Of a stretch of DNA of 64,000 nucleotides, positions 45,640 to 52,989 are shown in pieces. A model generated the notes under the pieces. That model had not been told where the DNA came from. It saw nothing but the letters and a program-made list of their open reading frames with translations, and did no database searches. Positions within the stretch are counted from its first letter, which is position 1; each line of letters begins with the position of its first letter. The DNA comes from Sphingomonas panni (GTDB lineage: Bacteria > Pseudomonadota > Alphaproteobacteria > Sphingomonadales > Sphingomonadaceae): positions 186,001 to 250,000 of the forward strand of contig NZ_JAKREU010000004.1 of assembly GCF_022664435.1 (NCBI RefSeq), in the 5' to 3' direction. The position numbers and the translations under genes were made by a program.

Positions 45640-46991
45640 GCGGTCACCGCCCCCTTCTTGCGCCGCTGGATCGGAGCCCAGGCCTGATCGGCCCGTTTGC
45701 GCGCCAGATAGGTGTCGAGGCCGATCTGCGCGCCGATCAGCATGAAGACGAACGGCTGGAAGGCGATGGCGACGAAATTCGCGCCGAACAGATAGACGAT
45801 ATGCCCGTTCTGCAGCGCGGCGGCCAGCGGGACGACCCACGCCTCGCCCTCCGCCGCCTTGGCATAGCGTCGGCGCAGCACCTCCATACGGAACAGCCCG
45901 CCCAGATTGATCGCCAGCCACATCAGCAGCCCGGGATAGCCCTGTTCGCCCAGCATCTCGAAATAGGCCGAGTGATAGGCACGCCCGGCATCGACCTCCA
46001 GGCTGCGCTCGACCGTCTGGTTGCCCGCCTCGCCGACCACCGCGACCTTTTCATAGCGGATGCGGTTCTGAAGATAGGCGACGAAGCCTCCGCCGAACGG
46101 GTTCTGCTTCACATAGTCGAGCGTCCACATCCACACCGCGAGGCGGGTCGATGCCGATGCGTCGGACTGGTAGGTGCCGATCGTCTCCATCCGCTGGGTA
46201 AAGGCCGACGGCAGGAACGGCACCGCCATCAACCCCGCCGCGCCCGCCAGCGCGAGATAGGTCAGCCGCCGCTTCACGTCGCGCAGCATCAGCACGCCGA
46301 GCAGCACGATGCACAACAGCCCGGTCCGCGTCGACGTGCCGACCGGGATCAGCAGGCAGGAAAAGACCAGCGCGTAGCAAAATGCTCGCACCCGCCAGTC
46401 GGGGGCGAACACCGTGCCGAACCTGCTGAACCACAGGATCAGCGGGATGATCGCGATGGCAACCGTCGAGATCGTCGACCCTTCGTACAGGCCGGCATTG
46501 TTCGACACCATCAGGTTCAGCTCGCCATATCCGCCGCCCGATCCCAGCGTCTTGATGCCCCCGACGATGATGATCGACGCCGCCGACAGCACCATGAACA
46601 GCAGCAGCGATTCGATGCGCAGCTTGGTCCTGAGCGTCAGCGGGAGGAAGATGGCGAAGGCCAGCGCCTTCCACACCCATTCCCATTTGAACTGCGCCTC
46701 GACCGGGAAATCGGCGGTCTTGGTCGTCCAGAAACAATAGAGCAGCAGCGCGAGCATCAGGAACTGGCGCGGTGCCATCCGCGTGTCGCGCTTGTCGTCC
46801 ACCGCGACCCATGCCAGCACGGCAAGGCCGCAGGCGATCAGCGAGATCGGCACCGAATTGAGCAGCAGATAGGTCAGCCGCTGCGGCGACACGATGTCGA
46901 TATAGACATAGGTCAGCACGAACACGAACGGCTTGCGAAACCCTGCCGCGAACAACAAACCCAGGAATGCGACGAAGACGAGGTCACGCAC
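45636..46991 (-). CDS. Putative O-glycosylation ligase, exosortase A system-associated (Wzy-like)
   Basis: A 451-aa polytopic membrane protein of the O-antigen-ligase type, matching the exosortase-A-associated ligase. Seen are RDLVFVAFLGLLFAAGFRKP, FVFVLTYVYIDIVSPQRLTY, then SNNAGLYEGSTISTVAIAII and LLIPVGTSTRTGLLCIVLLG, with a periplasmic YHSAYFEMLGEQGYPGLLMW. Ligases of this kind transfer or polymerise polysaccharide units, and in exosortase A loci are linked to EPS. It is followed by an acyltransferase and preceded by a 46-aa ORF. No exosortase gene is in the window. Confidence 0.88.
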   Translation of the reverse strand: MRDLVFVAFLGLLFAAGFRKPFVFVLTYVYIDIVSPQRLTYLLLNSVPISLIACGLAVLAWVAVDDKRDTRMAPRQFLMLALLLYCFWTTKTADFPVEAQFKWEWVWKALAFAIFLPLTLRTKLRIESLLLFMVLSAASIIIVGGIKTLGSGGGYGELNLMVSNNAGLYEGSTISTVAIAIIPLILWFSRFGTVFAPDWRVRAFCYALVFSCLLIPVGTSTRTGLLCIVLLGVLMLRDVKRRLTYLALAGAAGLMAVPFLPSAFTQRMETIGTYQSDASASTRLAVWMWTLDYVKQNPFGGGFVAYLQNRIRYEKVAVVGEAGNQTVERSLEVDAGRAYHSAYFEMLGEQGYPGLLMWLAINLGGLFRMEVLRRRYAKAAEGEAWVVPLAAALQNGHIVYLFGANFVAIAFQPFVFMLIGAQIGLDTYLARKRADQAWAPIQRRKKGAVTA

Positions 46992-47124
46992 CGAAGCGAT
47001 CCCGGCCTTTACGCGGGCTATCGTCGCGCACCCGCTCGTCGTCGAGGTCCGGCCGCCGCAACAATCGCCACGCCGCGATCAGCATCAGGAGGTGGGTCAG
47101 CCCCAGCGAGAAATTGTCGATCAT
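46984..47124 (-). CDS. Small 46-aa membrane protein upstream of O-glycosylation ligase
   Basis: A short ORF starting MIDNFSLGLTHLLMLIAAWR with one membrane helix, then a charged tail (RRPDLDDERVRDDSPRKGRD) that overlaps the start of the ligase gene. This spacing and overlap suggest translational coupling. Similar short membrane proteins with a Met-Ile-Asp-Asn-like start have been seen by me at the same place in sphingomonads (from memory). The function is not known; it may be an assembly partner of the ligase. Confidence 0.6.
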   Translation of the reverse strand: MIDNFSLGLTHLLMLIAAWRLLRRPDLDDERVRDDSPRKGRDRFGA

Positions 47125-47288
47125 CGGCGTGGGGCCCCTAACGTCTTCCGCAGCGATAGCGGACACCGGTTGATGCGACGTTAAGCGATTGGCGGGGCAG
47201 GGGTCGAGCGCGGTACGATCCGGTAGCGGTTGCCCGCTAACGTCCGTCGCCACCAACGTCGCGCGCCACCCGCGTCCCTCGCCAAAAA

Positions 47289-47372
47289 CGTCATCCCAGC
47301 GAAGGCTGGGATCTCCCGGTAAGGGAACGCGCTCCTCGCCGCGGGATGCCCCAGCCTACGCTGGGGCAACGC
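47289..47372. repeat. REP-like double hairpin, family C
   Basis: GTCATCCCAGCGAAGGCTGG... opens the element and ...CCCCAGCCTACGCTGGGG closes it, with CTCCCGGTAAGGGAACGCGC in between. It is the first of two copies in tandem (period about 128 bases). They fill most of the gap of about 390 bp between the 46-aa ORF and the glycosyltransferase. The rest of that gap (47125-47288) shows no recognisable feature. Confidence 0.85.
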
Positions 47373-47416
47373 TTGAACGAAGCCCAGGCTTACCGCCAAC
47401 ATCGCACGCCAAAAAC

Positions 47417-47500
47417 GTCATCCCAGCGAAGGCTGGGATCTCCCGGTAACGGAGCGCGCTCCTCTCCGCGGGATGCCCCGGCCTATGCTGGGGCGACGCT
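47417..47500. repeat. REP-like double hairpin, family C
   Basis: The second tandem copy: GTCATCCCAGCGAAGGCTGG to CCCCGGCCTATGCTGGGG with CTCCCGGTAACGGAGCGCGC inside. It differs from the first copy at a few positions, one of which (CCCCGGCC...ATGCTGGGG) weakens the right hairpin. It ends about 17 bases before the glycosyltransferase stop. Confidence 0.85.
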
Positions 47501-47516
47501 TCAACGGAGCGTGGAC

Positions 47517-48671
47517 TTACCCCCGAACGATCCCCAGATACGCATCCAGCACCGACTGGTTCGCCGTATCCCAGCGATAGCCCTTCGCCGCCTCATGGCC
47601 CGCCAGACCCATGCGCCAGCGCAGGTCGGCATCCTCGCACAGCCGCGCGATCGCATCGGCATAGGCGGCCACGTCGCGCGGCGGCACCAGGAAGCCGGTC
47701 GTGCGATCCTCGACCATGCCGACCGCTCCGGTCGCACGCGCGGCGACCACCGGCACGCCCGCCGCCATCGCCTCCAGCGTGACGTTGCCGAACGTCTCGG
47801 TGATCGACGGGTTGAAGAACACGTCCATCGACGCGACCGCACGGCCCAGATCGTCGCCCGCCTGGAACCCGGCGAACACCGCGTGCGGCACGCGTTCGGC
47901 GAACCAGTCGCGCGCAGGGCCTTCGCCGATCACGAGGATGCGATGCTTGACCCCGCGCCGCTGCAATTCGGTCGCGACGTCCGAAAAGACGTCCAGCCCC
48001 TTTTCCAGCACCAGCCGCCCGAGAAAGCTGACCGCTACCTCGTCATCGCCGATGCCCAGCGAGCGCCGCCAGTCGAGATCGCGCATCGCCGGGCTGAACC
48101 GCTGGTGATCGACCCCGCGCGACCAGATGCCGATGGGGGAGGTGACGCCCCATTCGCGCAGCAGATCGGCCATGCCGCGTCCGGGCACCATCACCTGATC
48201 GGCGCGATTGTAGAACCGCTTCGACAGCGCGACCGCGACCGGCTCCAGAAACCCGATGCCATAATATTGCGGATAGGTTTCGAACCGCGTGTGCAGCGAG
48301 GCGAGGGTCGCGATCCCCTTGTCCCGGCCCCAGCTCAAGGCGCGATGCCCGAGAATATCCGGTGCGGAAACATGGACGATATTCGGCGCGAACGCCGTCA
48401 GGTCGGCCCGCGTCTTCGCGGTCAGCCCGCGCGCCAGCTTATACTCGCCCCGCCCGCCGGGCATCCCATAGGCGGGCACGCTGACCAGATCGCCGGTCGG
48501 CGGAAAGGCCGGCTTGTCGGTCGTCGGCGAATAGACGCGCAGCGTCACGCCATGGTCGAGCAGGTGACGCGCCAGACGATTGAGCGCCTGGTTGGCGCCA
48601 TCGCGGACATAATTATAGTTTCCGCTGAACATCGCGACGCGGAGCTGGGAAGGCCTCATCCGCGTGCCCAT
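47517..48671 (-). CDS. GT4-type glycosyltransferase (GT-B fold)
   Basis: A 384-aa glycosyltransferase of family 4 (GT-B). The N-terminus RVAMFSGNYNYVRDGANQAL leads into a Rossmann half. The nucleotide-sugar part has VSFLGRLVLEKGLDVFSDVA (about residues 205-224) and the EX7E motif in SITETFGNVTLEAMAAGVPV (about residues 295-314). It may build a glycan for the neighbouring ligase and acyltransferase. The start is uncertain between ATGs at 48671 and 48659; I used 48671. Its upstream region is shared with the small TUDOR-like gene. Confidence 0.88.
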   Translation of the reverse strand: MGTRMRPSQLRVAMFSGNYNYVRDGANQALNRLARHLLDHGVTLRVYSPTTDKPAFPPTGDLVSVPAYGMPGGRGEYKLARGLTAKTRADLTAFAPNIVHVSAPDILGHRALSWGRDKGIATLASLHTRFETYPQYYGIGFLEPVAVALSKRFYNRADQVMVPGRGMADLLREWGVTSPIGIWSRGVDHQRFSPAMRDLDWRRSLGIGDDEVAVSFLGRLVLEKGLDVFSDVATELQRRGVKHRILVIGEGPARDWFAERVPHAVFAGFQAGDDLGRAVASMDVFFNPSITETFGNVTLEAMAAGVPVVAARATGAVGMVEDRTTGFLVPPRDVAAYADAIARLCEDADLRWRMGLAGHEAAKGYRWDTANQSVLDAYLGIVRG

Positions 48672-48753
48672 AGCGCCGGAACGCTCCGTACGCCACCGGA
48701 ACGCTTGCCCGCTCCAACGGGTTGACCCCGCCGGTAAAACAGGAGCGGACACC

Positions 48754-48966
48754 ATGAGCGACAGCTACAAGAAGGGCCAGACCGTCAAATGGTCGTGGGG
48801 CAACGGTACGGCGGAGGGCAAGGTTGAGGAACGCTTCGACCGCCGCGTGCAGCGCACGATCAAGGGCAGCAAGATCACCAAGAACGGCACCAAGGACAAC
48901 CCAGCCTATCTGATCGAACAGGACGACGGCACCAAGGTTCTGAAGCGCGGCAGCGAACTGGAATAG
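48754..48966 (+). CDS. DUF2945/HVA1-type TUDOR-like small protein
   Basis: A 70-aa protein. The segment YKKGQTVKWSWGNGTAEGKV and VQRTIKGSKITKNGTKDNPA then YLIEQDDGTKVLKRGSELE match the DUF2945 'hypervirulence-associated TUDOR' family. The fold suggests nucleic-acid or peptide binding; the role is unknown. The ATG at 48754 follows AGGAG at 48741-48745. It is divergent from the glycosyltransferase. Confidence 0.85.
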   Translation: MSDSYKKGQTVKWSWGNGTAEGKVEERFDRRVQRTIKGSKITKNGTKDNPAYLIEQDDGTKVLKRGSELE

Positions 48967-49149
48967 CGAATGAGCGCTATTATTAATTGGCAAGATTCTG
49001 GTGCAAAAATAATATCTTCCAGTACGGGCCGAGCCAAGTTCGACCGGTACGGGAACTCTGCTGAAATCAACCTTCGGGCGACATCAATCCAGGTAGCCTT
49101 CATACAAAAGGATGATAGTATATTTTCTTAGGGTGAATGAAAATAGTGA

Positions 49150-50259
49150 ATGCAGCCTATGCCAGTCACCGCCAAGATCCGTTCCTTTCATGGTCTACGG
49201 GGACTAATGGCGTGGTGGGTCGTGATCGGCCATCTCTCGCTGGCGCTCGGCTGGAAATTGCCGATCATAGACAACAACAAGTTGGCTGTTGATGTTTTCA
49301 TCATATTGTCTGGATTCGTAATAGCTTTGCTCGTCGTTCGTAAGGGTGAGTCGTACGTAGCCTATTTAATCCGACGCGGATTTCGTATTTTTCCGCTATA
49401 TTTGCTTACCTTGGCGATATCTGTTCTACTGCTTCCTGTTCAATTGGATGCGTGGCGGAGTCTGCCGGCCAATGCCACCAATAGCGTAAGGATAACGTTG
49501 GCGAATGAGGCTTTGGCGAACCTACCGTTTCATTTGGCGACCCACATTCCCCTGTTGCAGGGACTAGTTCCGAATCGTCTCGGGCAGGGCGCGGCTTACA
49601 CCGTAATTGGCCAAGCTTGGAGCATATCTTTGGAATGGCAATTCTACCTGATTGCTCCGCTCGTTCTATCACTTTTAATCCATAGAAAGTGGCTGTTCGT
49701 TATAATATTGGTATTGTTACTTTCCTTTTTGTCACGCTGGTTTGGTGACGCGTTTATTGGTTCAAAAATACTACTTTTTTTGGTAGGTATCGGATCATAC
49801 CTTAGCGTTCACTATCACGGTTCAAGAATATATTTGGTAGTCGCTCTACTGTGCGGTGGGCTGACCATCCTTGTAGATGGCTTCTACCAGCTAGTTCCTC
49901 TGGGAATTTGGTCGCTTGTTGTCATCTCTTCGATCTGTCCATTGCATAGCGCAGGACACGTTCTCGCCCGTGTTCTGGCTGCAAAAATTCCGTATCATTT
50001 GGGTGAAATATCTTACTCTGTTTACCTACTGCATATGATTCCGCTCTATGGAACGGCCTATCTCTGCTTGGTGAATGGGTTTGACGGAGTGATATCGCAT
50101 TTTATGATCGCTATTTCGACAATCATAGTCACTTATGTCCTGTCGCTTGTGACGTATCTCTTCGTCGAGAAGCCGTGCATCTCCGCCGGCGCAGCGCTGA
50201 CTGCAACGCTACAACCCAATCACGAAGAGGTGGATCGCGGAAGCCTGCCGGTTCGTTGA
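49150..50259 (+). CDS. AT-rich acyltransferase 3 family protein, probably acquired
   Basis: A 369-aa polytopic acyltransferase. The start is KIRSFHGLRGLMAWWVVIGH, with the catalytic histidine in the first helix (GHLS). It continues with LAVDVFIILSGFVIALLVVR and SISLEWQFYLIAPLVLSLLI, typical of the family, and ends in a series of helices. Codon and base use differ strongly from neighbours: long A/T runs such as GTATTGTTACTTTCC replace the usual GC-rich third positions. The 183-bp gap upstream is also AT-rich. It was likely acquired by transfer. An ATG at 49159 is an alternative start. Confidence 0.82.
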   Translation: MQPMPVTAKIRSFHGLRGLMAWWVVIGHLSLALGWKLPIIDNNKLAVDVFIILSGFVIALLVVRKGESYVAYLIRRGFRIFPLYLLTLAISVLLLPVQLDAWRSLPANATNSVRITLANEALANLPFHLATHIPLLQGLVPNRLGQGAAYTVIGQAWSISLEWQFYLIAPLVLSLLIHRKWLFVIILVLLLSFLSRWFGDAFIGSKILLFLVGIGSYLSVHYHGSRIYLVVALLCGGLTILVDGFYQLVPLGIWSLVVISSICPLHSAGHVLARVLAAKIPYHLGEISYSVYLLHMIPLYGTAYLCLVNGFDGVISHFMIAISTIIVTYVLSLVTYLFVEKPCISAGAALTATLQPNHEEVDRGSLPVR

Positions 50260-50396
50260 GCGAAAGGTCCGGCAGGAACACTGTGCAGATCGTACGACGC
50301 CTTGCAGTTCTGCTCCGTTGCATGCCACTGGAATGTTGAGAACCTCGCATGATCTGAAATATTCCCCTTTCGTTCCGCATCTGCTAGGCGGGCGCC

Positions 50397-51764
50397 ATGG
50401 CAAAACCCCAGAAGCGCTACGTCTGTCAGCAATGCGGATCGGTTTCCTCGAAATGGGCGGGGCAATGCGCCGATTGCGGCGACTGGAACACGCTGGTCGA
50501 GGATGCCGGCGCGGTCGTCACGCCCTTTTCGGCGCGGCATAATCTGCAGAGCGGGGGGCGGCCGATCCTGTTGTCTGGGTTGGACACCGACATCGCGCTG
50601 CCCGAACGGCTGAAGACCGAGATCGCCGAACTGGATCGCGCGCTGGGGGGCGGCTTTGTCGAGGGATCGGCGACGCTGATCGGTGGCGATCCCGGCATCG
50701 GCAAATCGACGCTCCTGTTGCAGGCGGCGGCCAAGCTCGCGCTCGCCGGCAAGAGCGTCGCCTATGTCTCGGGCGAGGAAGCCGCCGATCAGGTCCGCCT
50801 GCGTGCCCGCCGCCTGGGGCTGGGCAACGCCCCGGTGCAACTCGCTGCCGCGACCTCGGTCCGCGACATCCTGACGACCTTCGGCGGATCGGCCGCGCCC
50901 GACCTGCTCATCATCGATTCGATCCAGACGATGCACAGCGACCTGATCGAAGGGGCGCCCGGCACCGTCAGCCAGGTGCGCGCGTCGTCGGGCGAACTGA
51001 TCCGCTTCGCCAAGGAACGCGGCACCGCCGTCGTGCTGGTCGGCCATGTCACCAAGGACGGGTCGATCGCCGGCCCGCGCGTCCTCGAACATATGGTCGA
51101 TACGGTGCTGGCGTTCGAGGGCGAGCGCAGCCACCAGTATCGCATCCTGCGCGCCGTGAAGAACCGCTTCGGCGGCACCGACGAAATCGGCGTCTTCGCG
51201 ATGGAAAGCGAAGGATTGTCCGAAGTGTCAAATCCTTCGTCGCTATTCCTCACAAGCCGTGACGAGAACGTTACCGGCACGGTCGTCTTCCCCGCGCTGG
51301 AGGGGACCCGCCCGGTACTGGTCGAGGTGCAGGCGCTGACCGTCCGCTTGGCGTCCGGCGCGACCCCGCGGCGCGCGGTCGTCGGCTGGGATTCCGGCCG
51401 CCTCGCGATGATCCTCGCCGTGCTGGAGGCGCGGTGCGGATTGGCCTTCGCCACTGCCGAAGTCTATCTCAACATCGCCGGCGGCTACCGCGTGACCGAT
51501 CCCGCCGCCGATCTCGCCGTCGCGGCGGCGCTGGTCTCGGCGCTGTCCGAACGCCCGGTGCCGTCCGACGCCATCGTCTTCGGCGAGATTGCACTGTCTG
51601 GCGAGGTTCGCCCCGTCGCCCACGGCGCATTGCGGCTGAAGGAAGCGGGCAAGCTCGGCTTCTCGCGCGCACTGGCCCCGGCGGCACAGGCGGAGGGCGG
51701 GGCGGTGAAACTGTCCGGGTTCAAGGACCTGCCGAGGTTCGTCGACTATATGCTCGGCCGCTAG
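50397..51764 (+). CDS. radA: DNA repair protein RadA
   Basis: A 455-aa RecA-like branch-migration protein. The N-terminal zinc finger is YVCQQCGSVSSKWAGQCADC (Cys pairs near residues 10/13 and 24/27). Walker A is GGDPGIGKSTLLLQAAAKLA (about residues 97-105). The RadA-specific KNRFGGTDEIGVFAM lies near residue 260. The C-terminal Lon-like domain includes LGAVRT-like and FGEIALSGEVRPVAHGALRL. The length is normal for the family. A family C repeat follows its stop. Confidence 0.96.
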   Translation: MAKPQKRYVCQQCGSVSSKWAGQCADCGDWNTLVEDAGAVVTPFSARHNLQSGGRPILLSGLDTDIALPERLKTEIAELDRALGGGFVEGSATLIGGDPGIGKSTLLLQAAAKLALAGKSVAYVSGEEAADQVRLRARRLGLGNAPVQLAAATSVRDILTTFGGSAAPDLLIIDSIQTMHSDLIEGAPGTVSQVRASSGELIRFAKERGTAVVLVGHVTKDGSIAGPRVLEHMVDTVLAFEGERSHQYRILRAVKNRFGGTDEIGVFAMESEGLSEVSNPSSLFLTSRDENVTGTVVFPALEGTRPVLVEVQALTVRLASGATPRRAVVGWDSGRLAMILAVLEARCGLAFATAEVYLNIAGGYRVTDPAADLAVAAALVSALSERPVPSDAIVFGEIALSGEVRPVAHGALRLKEAGKLGFSRALAPAAQAEGGAVKLSGFKDLPRFVDYMLGR

Positions 51765-51791
51765 ATTCCGATCCACGCCGCTTGAACGAGG

Positions 51792-51875
51792 CGTCATCCC
51801 AGCGAAGGCTGGGATCTCTCGATGATAGCACGGGACAAGAGCCGCTTGAGGCCCCAGCCTTCGCTGGGGCGACGT
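51792..51875. repeat. REP-like double hairpin, family C
   Basis: GTCATCCCAGCGAAGGCTGG at the left and CCCCAGCCTTCGCTGGGG at the right, separated by a middle of about 45 bases that differs from the other copies (TCTCGATGATAGCACGGGAC...). It follows radA after 27 bases and precedes cvpA. Confidence 0.85.
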
Positions 51876-51977
51876 TCTTCGCGAGATCGATCAAACGACT
51901 CATCTGTCCGCCATGGTGAGGATAAGGCGCCACCCCGCCGTCTCGACAATCCCCCCGCCGCCCGGCATAGCCGGCCC

Positions 51978-52499
51978 ATGGGCCTGACCTCGCTCGACAT
52001 CGCCGTTCTCATCACCGTCGGCGGCGCGGCCGTGCTGGGTTTCCTGCGCGGATTCGTGACCGAGGTGCTCTCGCTCGCGGCATGGGCGCTGGTCGTATTG
52101 CTGCTGAAGCTGTTCCACACCCCGGTCGCCGCAGCGCTGGTCGGGCCGACCGGTACGGCGGGCGGCGCGGCGACGCTCGCCTTCGCACTGATCGCAGGCA
52201 TCGGCTATTTCGCCGGGCGGCTGGTCGCCAACGGCATCGGCGCGCGCACCCGCGCATCGGTGCTGGGGCCGGTCGACCGTGCGCTGGGCTTCGGCTTCGG
52301 TGCGCTCAAGGGCCTGATCCTCGTCAGCCTCGCCTTCCTCCTCCTGCTGCTCGCGGCCGACTTCATCGGCGGCGGCCCGACGCGTCGACCGGCATGGATC
52401 AAGGACGCGCGCACCTATCCGCTGCTCAATGCGACCAGCACCAGCGCGGTGGACTTCATCGATCGCCGCCGCCGGGGCGAACCGGTGTTCGGCGAATAG
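51978..52499 (+). CDS. cvpA: CvpA family membrane protein
   Basis: A 173-aa inner-membrane protein. The first helix TSLDIAVLITVGGAAVLGFL leads into RGFVTEVLSLAAWALVVLLL, a typical CvpA entry. Three more hydrophobic segments follow, among them TLAFALIAGIGYFAGRLV and GALKGLILVSLAFLLLLLAA. CvpA proteins are linked to envelope homeostasis and colicin V production. The ATG at 51978 begins the first helix; the open frame further upstream runs into the repeat. Confidence 0.88.
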   Translation: MGLTSLDIAVLITVGGAAVLGFLRGFVTEVLSLAAWALVVLLLKLFHTPVAAALVGPTGTAGGAATLAFALIAGIGYFAGRLVANGIGARTRASVLGPVDRALGFGFGALKGLILVSLAFLLLLLAADFIGGGPTRRPAWIKDARTYPLLNATSTSAVDFIDRRRRGEPVFGE

Positions 52500-52551
52500 A
52501 AATTCCCGGCGCCGACTCGCCACCGTCACGAACCCGCCCTACATCGGGCCG

Positions 52552-52989
52552 GTGAGCGCAAACCTGTACAACACCGAAATCCTCCGCCTTGCCGCCGAAA
52601 CCGCGCAGGCCGTCCGTCTTTCCGACCCGCAAGCCTCCATCGAAAAACGCTCGCCCATCTGCGGCAGCCGCGTGACGGTCGATATCGCGCTCGGCGACGA
52701 TGGCCGGGTCGGGGCCGTCGGGATGCTGGTCCGGGCCTGTGCGCTGGGGCAGGCGTCGTCGGCGCTGCTGGCGCGCGAGATCGTCGGCAAAACTCCCGCC
52801 GAGCTTGCCGCCGCCCGTGACATGCTCACCGCATGGCTGGCGGGGGAGGGCGGCCTGCCCGACTGGCCCGGCCTGACCTTGTTCGAACCGGCCCGCCCGC
52901 ACAGCGCCCGCCATGCTTCGATCCGCCTCGCCTTCGAAGCCGCTGCCGAGGCCGCCGCGCAGGCCGCCGATCAGGGGGCCGCCGCCTGA
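52552..52989 (+). CDS. Iron-sulfur cluster assembly scaffold-like protein (NifU N-terminal family)
   Basis: A 145-aa protein of the NifU/IscU-like scaffold fold in the SUF-linked form. Near the N-terminus is NLYNTEILRLAAETAQAVRL, then RSPICGSRVTVDIALGDDGR with a first Cys and VGMLVRACALGQASSALLAR with a second Cys, then the helical TPAELAAARDMLTAWLAGEG. Only two of the three usual cysteines are apparent, so cluster holding should be checked. The start is a GTG at 52552. It overlaps the Kef-type antiporter gene (TGATG). Confidence 0.8.
   Translation: MSANLYNTEILRLAAETAQAVRLSDPQASIEKRSPICGSRVTVDIALGDDGRVGAVGMLVRACALGQASSALLAREIVGKTPAELAAARDMLTAWLAGEGGLPDWPGLTLFEPARPHSARHASIRLAFEAAAEAAAQAADQGAAA

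Noticed and set aside
47289..47500. Two similar units that might suggest the start of a CRISPR array
   Set aside because: There are only two units of about 84 bases, each a double hairpin with a period of 128 bases and other copies spread across the window. There is no short constant repeat with variable spacers and no cas gene.
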